Positions 15,137-23,520 of a DNA stretch of 33,509 nt are shown here, one piece after another. Position 1 is the first letter of the stretch; each line of letters starts with the position of its first letter. A program made the position numbers and the translations under genes. This stretch comes from Actinomycetes bacterium (GTDB taxonomy: Bacteria; Actinomycetota; Actinomycetes; Mycobacteriales; Pseudonocardiaceae). The notes beneath the pieces are model-generated. The model was not told the DNA's origin. It saw only the letters and a program-made list of their open reading frames with translations, and made no database searches. The stretch lies in the NCBI GenBank assembly GCA_021793175.1, contig JAJYTH010000034.1, positions 1-33,509 on the forward strand, given 5' to 3'.

Positions 15137-16306
15137 TCAGCCGAGCGCGCCGCTCACCTTGACGTGTCCCTTGAGCAGGTTGCGTGCGATGGTGCGGCGT
15201 TGGATCTCGTCCGTGCCCTCGTAGATGCGCAGCAGTCGCAGTTCGCGGTACCACCGCTCGATGGGTAGTTCCCGGGTGTAGCCCATGCCGCCGTGAATCT
15301 GCATGACCCGGTCCACGATCTCGTTGGCCTTCTGACCGCCGTAGAGCTTGGCGATCGACTGCGCGTGCCGCGAATCCATGCCCTGATCCACCTGCCACGC
15401 GGCGTGCAGGACGAGCCAACGCAACGCCTCGATCTCCACACCCGAATCAGCGATCATCCACTGGATCGCCTGCCGTTCGGCGATCGGGGCGCCAAACGTC
15501 TCGCGCGTGTTGGCGTGCTCGATGGCCATGGACAGCAACCGTTCGCACGAACCGAGCGCGCGGGCGGGAAGGATGTAGCGGCCACGTCCGATCCACTGCA
15601 TGGCCAGCGCGAAACCCTGGCCGAGTTCACCGAGGATGTGGCTTTCGGGTACCCGCACGTTGTCGAAGATCAGCGAGGCGGGACCCCACTCGCCCATCGT
15701 GTCGATGTACTCCGACCGCCAGCCCATGTCGCGGTCGACGAGGAAACACGTCACACCGCCGTCGGCGCCCTTCTCGGGGTCGGTGACGGCGAACACCATC
15801 GCGAAGTCGGCCTCGTTGCCACCGGTGATGAAGGTCTTCTCTCCGTTGATCACCCACTCGGAGCCGTCCTTGTGGGCGGTGGTCCGAATGGCCTTGGCGT
15901 CGGATCCCGCGCCCGGTTCGGTGATGGCGAAGCAGGACTTGCGCGTGCCCTCGATCGTGGGCAGCAGGTAGCGTTCCTTCTGCTCGTCGTTGGCGTGGAA
16001 GAGGATGTTGTCGGCGGAACCGCCGAAACTGAACGGCACGAACGTGCGGCCGAGCTCGACCTCCAGCAGCGCCGTCATGACGGCCGACAATCCCATGCCG
16101 CCGTACTCCTCCGGGGTCTGCACGCCCCAGAAGCCCGATTCCTTCGCTTTCCGCTGCAGTTCGGTCAGTTCGTCGCCGGTGAGGCCCGGCTTGTGCTCGC
16201 GTTCCCTGCGCAGTACTTCCGGCTCGAGGGGGACGAGTTCCTTCTGCACGAACGTTCGGACCCAGTCACGGATCTCCCGTTCCTCCACGCTCAGGCTGAA
16301 ATCCAT
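15137..16306 (-). CDS. Acyl-CoA dehydrogenase
   Basis: A 389-residue FAD enzyme that makes trans-2-enoyl-CoA from acyl-CoA and passes electrons to ETF. Seen: the FAD-binding segment CFAITEPGAGSDA near 128-140, the middle beta domain, the helical C-terminal domain with QIHGGMGYTRE, and the catalytic glutamate E363 in IYEGTDEIQRR, aligned with E376 of medium-chain enzymes. The ATG at 16306 follows GAGGAG by 8 bases and gives the usual family length. It is transcribed alone toward the hydratase/ligase unit, behind an operator-like dyad (16333-16348). It could supply the dehydrogenation step for that unit. Confidence 0.9.
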   Translation of the reverse strand: MDFSLSVEEREIRDWVRTFVQKELVPLEPEVLRREREHKPGLTGDELTELQRKAKESGFWGVQTPEEYGGMGLSAVMTALLEVELGRTFVPFSFGGSADNILFHANDEQKERYLLPTIEGTRKSCFAITEPGAGSDAKAIRTTAHKDGSEWVINGEKTFITGGNEADFAMVFAVTDPEKGADGGVTCFLVDRDMGWRSEYIDTMGEWGPASLIFDNVRVPESHILGELGQGFALAMQWIGRGRYILPARALGSCERLLSMAIEHANTRETFGAPIAERQAIQWMIADSGVEIEALRWLVLHAAWQVDQGMDSRHAQSIAKLYGGQKANEIVDRVMQIHGGMGYTRELPIERWYRELRLLRIYEGTDEIQRRTIARNLLKGHVKVSGALG

Positions 16307-16332
16307 CGGCACAAGCTCCTCAATCAGGCTGA

Positions 16333-16348
16333 CTAAGCGATTGCTTAG
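16333..16348. promoter_or_regulatory. Operator-like dyad CTAAGC-N4-GCTTAG
   Basis: CTAAGCGATTGCTTAG is a 16-base inverted repeat with 6-bp perfect arms, centred about 34 bases before the acyl-CoA dehydrogenase ATG. The pattern is typical of TetR-type operators in front of fatty-acid genes. Which regulator binds is unknown; two TetR genes lie within 8 kb. Confidence 0.6.
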
Positions 16349-16373
16349 CTCGCACGGTAGCGCATGTTCGGCC

Positions 16374-16403
16374 TTGGCGGGAGTCCCTGCCACCACCTAG
16401 ATT
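16374..16403 (+). promoter_or_regulatory. Probable promoter of the PPTase-isochorismate synthase pair
   Basis: TTGGCG (16374-16379) and TAGATT (16398-16403) are separated by 18 bases, a good housekeeping-sigma match. A dyad ACCT-N6-AGGT (16395-16408) overlaps the -10 box and could be a repressor site. It does not match the IdeR/DmdR iron-box consensus. Confidence 0.5.
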
Positions 16404-16438
16404 GAGGTAGTCCGGACGGGTGAGAGAACGGAAGAGGC

Positions 16439-17146
16439 ATGATCGAGTGCGCCGTGTGGTGGTCGGAACCGGTCCTCGAATCGGAGGCCATGCTGGCGTT
16501 ACTCGACCCACCCGAACGAATCCGCTACGACTCCTACCGCAGGGTCGAGGACCGACGCCGGTTCCTCACCGGACGCGTACTCGCCAAGACCGTCGCGGCC
16601 GACCGGCTGGGGCTGTCTCCCGACGCGATCCACTTCGACGCCACTTGCACCGACTGCGGCAAGCAACACGGCCCCGTGCGCGTGCCGGACGCCGAACTGG
16701 GACTCTCCATCTCCCACGCCGGTGATCGGGTGGGTGTGGCCGCCACGTCCGGCGCCGCGGTGGGGCTCGACGTGGAAGCCGTCGGGCGCCCCGTCGACGA
16801 CTCACTGATCGCCTACGCGCTAAACAGCGCCGAACACGCCACCCTGCCCAGCGCCCCGGAGGCGCGCACCCAGGCTTTCTTCACCTTCTGGACCCGTAAA
16901 GAAGCGGTGATGAAAGCCACCGGCCGCGGTTTGCGCATCCCCCTGCGATCGCTGGTCCTGTCGAAGGCCACGGAACCCGCCCGACTGCTCACCTCGGACG
17001 ACTCGGCTCTGTCCCCCCACACGACCCGCATGGCCGACCTCGATCCCGGCCCCGGCTACCGCGCCGCCGTCGCCGTCATCACCACCGACGAGATCGACAT
17101 CACCGAGCGGTGGTGGTCCCCCGCGAGCTCGGAGAGCCGACAATAG
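16439..17146 (+). CDS. 4'-phosphopantetheinyl transferase, Sfp type
   Basis: A 235-residue enzyme that transfers phosphopantetheine from CoA to a serine of carrier proteins in polyketide, peptide or siderophore synthases. Key residues are visible: H93 in LSISHAGD, D111 and E113 (Mg2+ ligands) in GLDVEA, and WTRKEAVMKATGRG with K154/E155. The size matches Sfp/PptT-type transferases. The ATG is preceded by GGAAGAGG. It is followed after 48 bases by isochorismate synthase, a pairing that recalls enterobactin-type EntD/EntC, but no synthetase or carrier gene is in the window. Confidence 0.88.
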   Translation: MIECAVWWSEPVLESEAMLALLDPPERIRYDSYRRVEDRRRFLTGRVLAKTVAADRLGLSPDAIHFDATCTDCGKQHGPVRVPDAELGLSISHAGDRVGVAATSGAAVGLDVEAVGRPVDDSLIAYALNSAEHATLPSAPEARTQAFFTFWTRKEAVMKATGRGLRIPLRSLVLSKATEPARLLTSDDSALSPHTTRMADLDPGPGYRAAVAVITTDEIDITERWWSPASSESRQ

Positions 17147-17194
17147 GGACGACCGGGTCAACGGGCGGAAGGCACTCAGGGAAAGGGGCGAGTC

Positions 17195-18346
17195 GTGACC
17201 GAGCCCAGCCCCCTACGGCTGCTGTCCGATTACCGTCGCGGCGACTTCTTCCTCGCCACCACGGAACGCACACTCCTCGGCGGAGGCGCGCGGGCCACGG
17301 TATGCGATGCCGACGAGACCGCTCTGGCCGAGCGGGTGCGGGACACGTTGAAAGACGCCTCGGCCGACGGCCCCCGGCTCGCCGTGGGAGTGCTTCCGTT
17401 CCACAGCACCGCCGCCACCCCGGGTCGGCTCGTGATCCCCGAGAAGGCACGGTTCGCAGGCGCCGTACACCCGGCTGCCGCCGCGCTCCCCCGGCGGACC
17501 ATCGACGTCCCCGCCTCGGTGCGGCCGGTGCCCGAGCCGACCGACCACATGGCCACCGTCGCCGCGGCCGTCACCGCACTGGGCGAGCGCGAGCTGCGCA
17601 AGGTGGTACTGGCCCGCGCGCTCGACGTCGAGTTCGACGCACCGGTGCGGCCGGAGGCGATCCTGCACAACCTCGTCAAGGACAACGACCACGGCTACAC
17701 GTTCGCCGCCGACCTGCCGGAGGGAAGAACCCTGGTGGGATCGAGCCCGGAGCTACTGCTGTCCCGGCGAGGCAGCCACGTGGTGTCGTATCCCCACGCC
17801 GGGTCGATGCCTCGATCGGCCGACCCGGACATCGACGCGGAGAACGCCAGGACGTTGCTGGCCTCCCGCAAGGACCACCTCGAACACGCCGTGCTCACCG
17901 AGGCCGTGGTGGAGACGCTGCGGCCGTACTGCAAGCGGATGGACGTCCCATCGCGGCCCGAACTGGTGGCCACACCGGCCGTGTGGCATCTGGGCACCAC
18001 GATCACGGGAGAACTCGTCGACCAGGACGCCACGGCATTGCACCTCGCCGCCGCCCTGCATCCGACTCCCGCCATCTGCGGAACGCCGACCGTCTCGGCA
18101 CGGCAGCTGGTCACCGAACTCGAGGAGTTCGACCGCGGCTACTACGCGGGCGCGGTCGGCTGGGTGGATGCGAAGGGCGACGGCGAGTGGGCGGTGTCGA
18201 TCCGCTGCGCCGAAGTGGCGAAACAATCGCTTCGGCTCTACGCGGGCGGCGGCATCATGCCGGAATCCGACCCGAGAACAGAACTGGAGGAAACCACGGC
18301 CAAATTCGCGACGCTACTGCGCGCGATGGGTCTGCCCCAGGAATGA
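17195..18346 (+). CDS. Isochorismate synthase
   Basis: A 383-residue chorismate-binding enzyme converting chorismate to isochorismate, the first step to 2,3-dihydroxybenzoate siderophores, salicylate or menaquinone. The chorismate-binding domain holds the family blocks VVLAR near 141-145, GSSPELLLSR near 182-191, HLGTTI near 265-270, HPTPAICGTP near 288-297 and EEFDRGYYAGAVGW near 309-322. The start GTG follows AAAGGGG. It has the DhbC/EntC length rather than the longer menaquinone MenF form, and together with the PPTase suggests catechol or salicylate siderophore supply. The product cannot be decided from this gene alone. Confidence 0.86.
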   Translation: MTEPSPLRLLSDYRRGDFFLATTERTLLGGGARATVCDADETALAERVRDTLKDASADGPRLAVGVLPFHSTAATPGRLVIPEKARFAGAVHPAAAALPRRTIDVPASVRPVPEPTDHMATVAAAVTALGERELRKVVLARALDVEFDAPVRPEAILHNLVKDNDHGYTFAADLPEGRTLVGSSPELLLSRRGSHVVSYPHAGSMPRSADPDIDAENARTLLASRKDHLEHAVLTEAVVETLRPYCKRMDVPSRPELVATPAVWHLGTTITGELVDQDATALHLAAALHPTPAICGTPTVSARQLVTELEEFDRGYYAGAVGWVDAKGDGEWAVSIRCAEVAKQSLRLYAGGGIMPESDPRTELEETTAKFATLLRAMGLPQE

Positions 18347-18426
18347 GATCGACCGACGTCGATGCTGTGGGTGACGACGCACAGTCGACGTTGTCACCGT
18401 CGAGGTGTCGTTTCGGACTGTGTTCT

Positions 18427-18472
18427 GGAAGCCCTCGCGGGTCTTCACTTCAAAGCGGCGATGAGGGCTTCC
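18427..18472 (-). terminator. Inverted repeat over the 3' end of the mIHF gene
   Basis: GGAAGCCCTC (18427-18436) is the exact reverse complement of GAGGGCTTCC (18463-18472); the inner arm is in the last codons of the mIHF gene. It could end the mIHF transcript and the convergent isochorismate synthase transcript. The 26-base loop is long. Confidence 0.4.
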
Positions 18473-18756
18473 CGCTGGCGGTCGCCCAACCCCGCGGCCC
18501 TGCGGTCGGGGTCGATGCCTGTCTGCTCCAACAGCGCGGCGACCTTCACCTGGCCGAGCCCGGGAACGGCCTTGAGAAGCTGCGTCACCTTCGTCTTGCC
18601 GACGGTTTTGTCCTCCTTGGCGCGCGCGAGCACCTTGTCGATGCTCTCCTTGCCGGACTTGATGTTCGCCAGTAGTTCGGACCGCGCCTTCCTGGCCTCC
18701 GCGGCCTTGGCGAGAGCCTCGGCCCGCTGCTCCGGAGTCAAGGTGGGAAGTGCCAA
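18445..18756 (-). CDS. mihF: Integration host factor, actinobacterial type (mIHF)
   Basis: A 103-residue nucleoid protein that binds DNA without the HU/IHF fold. The product has the family N-terminus MALPTLTPEQRAEALAKAAE, a Lys/Arg-rich middle and a helix-two-turn-helix segment KVTQLLKAVPGLGQVKVAAL resembling the S13-like DNA-binding region. The start is TTG at 18756, supported by AAAGGA about 8 bases before it and by the fit to family N-termini; TTG starts are usually weak. In many actinobacteria this gene sits next to gmk, whereas here it stands alone between isochorismate synthase and a FadD gene, so it may be a second copy. Confidence 0.88.
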   Translation of the reverse strand: MALPTLTPEQRAEALAKAAEARKARSELLANIKSGKESIDKVLARAKEDKTVGKTKVTQLLKAVPGLGQVKVAALLEQTGIDPDRRAAGLGDRQREALIAALK

Positions 18757-19075
18757 CGTAGTGATCCTTTCGTGCCTTCGTCGAATACCGCGTCACCGCG
18801 GCGACAGAGCGGTCGGCCCCACACCGGCGCCGACACCCGTCGGCTTGCTCGCAGCGGCCAGGCCGTTCCCGCTCAGAGCTCAGTAAACGCCAAGTGCGGC
18901 ACCGACGCGAAATCGACACGCGAGGTTTCCCCGACCGGGCCACGCGCTGGTCACGGGCGGTGTCGAATCGACAGCGCCAGCACAGTTGGGCGCTGCGCAC
19001 AAGCCCCGAAGGTGGATTCCGCACTACAGTCCACCTCAACCCGGATTCACCGAACATTTTTCAGCGGGAGCCTCA
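18757..19075. other. Divergent intergenic region, mIHF / acyl-CoA ligase
   Basis: A gap of 319 bases that must hold the mIHF promoter on one strand and the ligase promoter on the other. A CCGCG/CCGCGG cluster lies at about 18788-18803. I see no convincing gene and no confident -10/-35 pair. Confidence 0.3.
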
Positions 19076-20698
19076 ATGTTGAGCACGATGCAGGACGACC
19101 AGCTGTCACTGGCCCATCTGTTGCAGTACGGTGCGCGGCTGCATGCCAACGCCGAGGTGGCCACCTGGACCGGGTCCGGCACACGGAAATCGACATTCGC
19201 CCAGGTCGGCAAGCGATCCGCTCAGCTGGCCCACGCTCTGCGCAGCCTCGGCGTCACGGGTGACCAACGCGTCGGCACGTTCATGTGGAACAACACCGAA
19301 CACCTGGAGTGCTACATGGCCATTCCGGCCATGGGCGCGGTACTGCACACCCTGAACATCCGGTTGTTCCCCGAACAGCTCGTCTACGTGGCCAACCACG
19401 CCGAGGACCACGTGGTGATAGTCGATGGCTCCCTCATCCCGCTGTTCGCCAAACAGCTGCCGGAGATGCGGACCGTCAAACACGTGGTCGTGGCCAACGG
19501 TGACCCGGCGTCGCTGGAGGCGCCCTCGGGCGTCACGGTGCATTCGTACGAGGAACTGTTGTCGAGCCAGCCGGAGACGTTCGACTGGCCGGAGATCGAC
19601 GAGCGTTCCGCCGCGGCCATGTGCTACACGTCCGGGACCACGGGCGACCCGAAGGGTGTCCTCTACTCGCATCGATCCATCTGGCTGCACTCGATGCAGA
19701 TCTGCATGAGCAATACGATGCGGCTGTCCGACGAGGACAGGGCCTTGGTCATCGTGCCCATGTTCCACGCGATGTCGTGGGGCATGCCCTACGCCGGGTT
19801 CATGGTGGGGGCGTCCATGGTGTTGCCCGACCCGGTCCTGCAGCCCGGCCCGATCGCCGAGATCCTGGCCGCGGAGAAGCCGACGTTCGCCGGGGCGGTA
19901 CCCACCATCTGGCAGGGTCTGTTGCAGCACCTCGACGCGAACCCGCAGGACATCTCGCACCTGCGGGAGGTCGTGGTGGGTGGTTCGGCCGCGCCGCCCG
20001 CGATGATGCACGCCTTCGAGGAGCGCTACAACGTGCCCGTGCTGCACGCGTGGGGCATGACCGAGACATCGCCGATGGGCAGCGTGGCACGTCCTCCAGC
20101 GGAGGCGACGGGCAAGGAGGCGTGGGAATACCGCTACACGCAGGGCCGTTTCCCCGCCACCGTCAAGGCCAGGCTCGTCGACGACGACGGCAACGAGGTG
20201 CCGTGGGACGGCGAGAGCGTCGGCGAGTTGGAGGTCAAGGGCCCGTGGATCGCCGGCTCGTACTACGGCGGTGCGGACCCGGACAAGTTCCACGACGGCT
20301 GGTTGCGCACCGGTGACGTCGGCAAGATCACGCCCGACGGGTACCTGACCCTGACCGACCGGGCCAAGGACGTCATCAAGTCCGGTGGGGAGTGGGTCTC
20401 GTCGGTGGACCTGGAGAACGCGGTGATGGCGCATCCGGCGGTGGCCGAGGCGGCCGTCATCGGCGTACCCGACCAGAAGTGGGACGAACGTCCGCTCGTC
20501 GCCGTCGTCGTGCGGGAAGGCCAGCAGGTAACGGCCGAGGAACTGCGCGAGTTCCTCACCGGCAAGGTCGCCAAGTGGCAGTTGCCCGAGAACTGGACGT
20601 TCGTGGACGAGATCCCGAAGACCAGCGTCGGCAAGTTCGACAAGAAGCGCCTGCGCTCCGCCCACGCCGACGGCAAACTGGACGTCACCCACTTCTAG
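19076..20698 (+). CDS. Long/medium-chain fatty-acid--CoA ligase (FadD-like)
   Basis: A 540-residue ANL ligase activating fatty acids to acyl-CoA. Seen: YTSGTTGDPKGVLYSHRS near 183-200, the fatty-acyl ligase helix PMFHAMSWG near 226-234, GMTETSP near 327-333, DGWLRTGDVGKI near 405-416, TDRAKDVIKSGGEW near 425-438, and the catalytic lysine K520 in KTSVGKFDKK. The ATG at 19076 follows GGGAG by 6 bases; a second ATG four codons later is possible. The C39-like gene starts 18 bases after its stop on the same strand. It belongs to the FadD-like subgroup without a membrane anchor. Confidence 0.88.
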   Translation: MLSTMQDDQLSLAHLLQYGARLHANAEVATWTGSGTRKSTFAQVGKRSAQLAHALRSLGVTGDQRVGTFMWNNTEHLECYMAIPAMGAVLHTLNIRLFPEQLVYVANHAEDHVVIVDGSLIPLFAKQLPEMRTVKHVVVANGDPASLEAPSGVTVHSYEELLSSQPETFDWPEIDERSAAAMCYTSGTTGDPKGVLYSHRSIWLHSMQICMSNTMRLSDEDRALVIVPMFHAMSWGMPYAGFMVGASMVLPDPVLQPGPIAEILAAEKPTFAGAVPTIWQGLLQHLDANPQDISHLREVVVGGSAAPPAMMHAFEERYNVPVLHAWGMTETSPMGSVARPPAEATGKEAWEYRYTQGRFPATVKARLVDDDGNEVPWDGESVGELEVKGPWIAGSYYGGADPDKFHDGWLRTGDVGKITPDGYLTLTDRAKDVIKSGGEWVSSVDLENAVMAHPAVAEAAVIGVPDQKWDERPLVAVVVREGQQVTAEELREFLTGKVAKWQLPENWTFVDEIPKTSVGKFDKKRLRSAHADGKLDVTHF

Positions 20699-20716
20699 CC
20701 GTCCTATGGTGGGTCG

Positions 20717-21850
20717 ATGGACATCGATTACCACGAATGGCGCGGCGAGACGGGGTTCCGACACGGTGAACCGTCGGGGACCGAGGTGGTCGACGACGGA
20801 CTTCGGATCGGCTCCGCTGCCGGGGTGCAGGACTCCGGCGAGTACGCCTGGTGGACCTCGCCGGAACACGGCCTCCCGTTCGGCGCCACCGAACTCGTCG
20901 TCTCGTGGAACGCCACGACACCGCCGGGTACGTGGCTGACCGTCGAGTTGGAGGCACGCACCGACTCGGGGCGCCATACGCCGTGGTACTCGATGGCCCG
21001 GTGGGCCCACGGTGAGACCGACATCCACCGCACGTCGGTCGAGGGGCAGCGGGACGAGTTCGCGCGGGTCGACGTGGATCGCGTCGTCGCCGTCGGGGAC
21101 ACCCGATTCCGGGGCTACCGCCTCCGCGTGACGCTGTTCCGCGCCGAAGGCACCGATGCCACGCCGACGTTGGCGGCCGTGGGTGCCGTGGCCTCCACGG
21201 TCGAAGAGCGGCTCGCCGGGCCCGGCTCCGCGCCGGGTCCGGCTCGCGGCATCGAACTCCCCGTGCCCCGCTATCCACAACGGATCCACCGTGGCCGGTT
21301 CGTGGAATACGGAGGTGGCGGCAACGGTTGGTGCAGTCCGGCATCCACGGAGATGGTGCTGGAGTACTGGGGTGTCGGCCCCTCGGAGCAGGAGCTGTCC
21401 TGGATCCCCCGCGACTATCCCGACCGCACCGTGGTGCACGCCGCGCGCCACACGTTCGACCAGGCCTACGGGGGAACGGGCAACTGGGCGTTCAACATCG
21501 CCTACGCCGCCCACTACGGCATGTGTGCCCGCGTGACTCGACTCCGCTCGCTTGTGGACATCGAACACCACATCACCCGTGGTGTCCCGGTGATCACGTC
21601 GCAGGCGTTCACCAAGGACGAACTCGACGGCGCGGACTACGACACCGCGGGACACCTTCTGGTCGTGGTCGGTTTCACCGAGGACGGCGACGTCATCGCC
21701 AACGATCCCGCGGCCCACGACACGGCGGGAGTGCGTCGGGTGTATCCGCGCGACCAGTTCGAAACGGTGTGGCAACGCACGAAACGGCGCAACACCGACG
21801 GCGATCTCGTCGACACCTCGGCCGGGGTCGTGTACCTCATCGAACCCTGA
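20717..21850 (+). CDS. C39-like cysteine peptidase domain protein
   Basis: A 377-residue protein with no signal peptide or membrane helix. Residues 1-180 form a beta-rich region (YAWWTSPEHGLPFGATELVV and similar) resembling a carbohydrate- or protein-binding jelly-roll module. Residues about 195-370 form a Peptidase_C39_2 domain with catalytic Cys C206 in NGWCSPASTEM, H313 in TAGHLLVVVGF and the third residue in NDPAA (N329/D330). C39_2 proteins differ from the ABC-fused bacteriocin peptidases and their substrates are unknown. It follows the ligase by 18 bases and may be co-transcribed. The lack of an export signal is odd for a putative extracytoplasmic protease. Confidence 0.8.
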   Translation: MDIDYHEWRGETGFRHGEPSGTEVVDDGLRIGSAAGVQDSGEYAWWTSPEHGLPFGATELVVSWNATTPPGTWLTVELEARTDSGRHTPWYSMARWAHGETDIHRTSVEGQRDEFARVDVDRVVAVGDTRFRGYRLRVTLFRAEGTDATPTLAAVGAVASTVEERLAGPGSAPGPARGIELPVPRYPQRIHRGRFVEYGGGGNGWCSPASTEMVLEYWGVGPSEQELSWIPRDYPDRTVVHAARHTFDQAYGGTGNWAFNIAYAAHYGMCARVTRLRSLVDIEHHITRGVPVITSQAFTKDELDGADYDTAGHLLVVVGFTEDGDVIANDPAAHDTAGVRRVYPRDQFETVWQRTKRRNTDGDLVDTSAGVVYLIEP

Positions 21851-21890
21851 CCGGCCCCTGACCGAGCCGGACCGAACCGGCCTTCAGTGG

Positions 21891-23495
21891 TCACAGCCCC
21901 AACTTCCCGGGGTTCAGCACTCCGGTCGGGTCCGTGGCGTGTTTGGCCGCCGCCAGCACCGACATGCCCACGTCGCCGATCTCGGCCCGCAGGTACGGGG
22001 CGTGGTCGAGTCCCACGGCGTGGTGGTGGGTGATGGTCCCGCGGGTGTTCTCGCTGATGGCCTCGCTCGCCGCCTGCTTGGCGCGTTCCCACTGGCCGAA
22101 CGGATCGTGCGGGTCCCGGGCCGCGAGCACCGTGAAGTACAGCGACGCGCCGGTCTCGTAGGCGTGGGAGACATGGCACATCACCAGGGGCCGGTCGAGC
22201 GCGGCGTGCAGGGCCGCGCGCACCTTCTCGTAGAGCTCGCCGAGACCGGACCAATGCGTGGCCGTCTCCAGCGTCTCCACACACACTCCGAGGTCGAGCA
22301 GAGCGTCCCGTTGACGTGGCCCGGCGAATCGGCCGTGCCGCCACGCCTCCCCCGGCGCCCGCCCGAGCGAGACGGCACCGGCCGCGCGCAGCACCCGCAG
22401 CGCCCGTTTGCGCTGCGGCGCCTGCCCGTGCCAACCGAGGATGAGCAGGCACGGCTTCGTGATCCCCCGCGCGGCGAGATACCGCCGCAGGGCTGTGGTG
22501 GTGAATCCACCCTTCAACGCCAACGACACCTCTGTCTCGTCCTCATCGGACACTCTGGTGATGTCGGCGAGCAAGCCGTTCTGCGCCAGTACGCGGACGG
22601 CTTCGGTCGCGCGCTCCCAGCCGTCGAGCACAAAGCCCTCGTAGCGTTCCCGTTCGGGCAGGGGCCGCACCCGGACCGTGACCTCGGTGATCACGCCGAG
22701 CGTGCCCTCGCTGCCGACGGCGAGCGCCCGCAGGTTCGGTCCCGCCGCCGAGGCGGGCGCCACGCCGAGCCGCCACTCGCCCGCCGGGGTCGCCAGTCGC
22801 ACGCCTTGCACCATGTCCTCGAACCGGCCGTATCCGGACGAGGCCTGCCCCGCCGAGCGGGTCGCGGCGAACCCGCCCAGGGTAGCCCGCTCGTACGACT
22901 GCGGCACGTGGCCGAGCGTGAGGCCGTGCACGGCGAGTAGGCGTTGGGCGTCCGGAGCCCGCACCCCGGCCTGGAACACGGCGAGTCGGGAGATCGGATC
23001 CACGGACACGAGACGGTTGAGTCGTTCGAGGTCGAGTACGACCACCGCCTGCTTGTCACCACGTAACGCGGTGACACCACCGACGACCGACGTTCCGCCA
23101 CCGAAGGGCACCACGCCGATGTCGTGGGCCACGCAGACGTCGAGCACCCGCTGCACCTGTTCGGGATCGGCGGGCAGCACCACCGCGTCGGGGATCAGCA
23201 GACCCCCCGGATACCGTCGCCGCAGCAGGTCCAGGTAGGACATGCCGCCCGCGCGGCCGAGACGTTCGCGCGCTTCCTCCAGCACGTGGTCGGTACCGAC
23301 CACATCGACGAGTTCGGCCCGGGCCTTCTCGGGTATCCGCGAGGGAGGCACCACGAACGCGGAGTCCGGAGCCGGGGGCGCGCCCGGGGACAGCTGTCCG
23401 ATACGGCGGGTGAGCCAGCGCACCGCTTTCGTCGGCAGTGCGGCGGCCTCGGTGGAATCGGGTGTCCACACGGAGCGGAGTCGATGGTCAACCAT
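21891..23495 (-). CDS. FAD-binding oxidase, alkyl-DHAP-synthase-like
   Basis: A 534-residue flavoprotein of the vanillyl-alcohol oxidase/PCMH family. The FAD domain shows VPFGGGTSVVGGV near 135-147 and VGSEGTLGVITEV near 255-267. The C-terminal half keeps a triple histidine (H490-H492 in THHHAVGLDH), the active-site signature of alkylglycerone-phosphate synthases that make ether lipids from acyl-DHAP, which supports an AGPS-like assignment over D-lactate or glycolate oxidases. The start is uncertain: ATG 23495 (used) or GTG 23504, with a weak upstream purine stretch. It is divergent from the tetR-glpD pair with 25 bases between, so the regulator could control both sides. Confidence 0.82.
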   Translation of the reverse strand: MVDHRLRSVWTPDSTEAAALPTKAVRWLTRRIGQLSPGAPPAPDSAFVVPPSRIPEKARAELVDVVGTDHVLEEARERLGRAGGMSYLDLLRRRYPGGLLIPDAVVLPADPEQVQRVLDVCVAHDIGVVPFGGGTSVVGGVTALRGDKQAVVVLDLERLNRLVSVDPISRLAVFQAGVRAPDAQRLLAVHGLTLGHVPQSYERATLGGFAATRSAGQASSGYGRFEDMVQGVRLATPAGEWRLGVAPASAAGPNLRALAVGSEGTLGVITEVTVRVRPLPERERYEGFVLDGWERATEAVRVLAQNGLLADITRVSDEDETEVSLALKGGFTTTALRRYLAARGITKPCLLILGWHGQAPQRKRALRVLRAAGAVSLGRAPGEAWRHGRFAGPRQRDALLDLGVCVETLETATHWSGLGELYEKVRAALHAALDRPLVMCHVSHAYETGASLYFTVLAARDPHDPFGQWERAKQAASEAISENTRGTITHHHAVGLDHAPYLRAEIGDVGMSVLAAAKHATDPTGVLNPGKLGL

Positions 23496-23507
23496 CTCGT
23501 TCACGAT

Positions 23508-23513
23508 TAGAGT
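23508..23513 (+). promoter_or_regulatory. -10 box TAGAGT, leaderless tetR start
   Basis: TAGAGT stands 7 bases before the ATG at 23521 and there is no ribosome-binding site. TCAC (23501-23504) and GTGA (23514-23517) form a loose dyad around it, a possible auto-operator in the 25-base divergent gap. Confidence 0.4.
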
Positions 23514-23520
23514 GTGACAC

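Noticed and set aside
16395..16408. Iron box (IdeR/DmdR site) before the PPTase-isochorismate synthase pair
   Set aside because: The dyad is ACCT-N6-AGGT, the reverse orientation of the AGGT...ACCT arms of the iron box, and the flanks do not match.
19106..21775. Very long open frame on the minus strand, nearly 900 codons
   Set aside because: It lies opposite the FadD-like ligase and the C39-like gene, both with clear family motifs. Long antisense frames are expected in GC-rich DNA, and its translation shows no domain.
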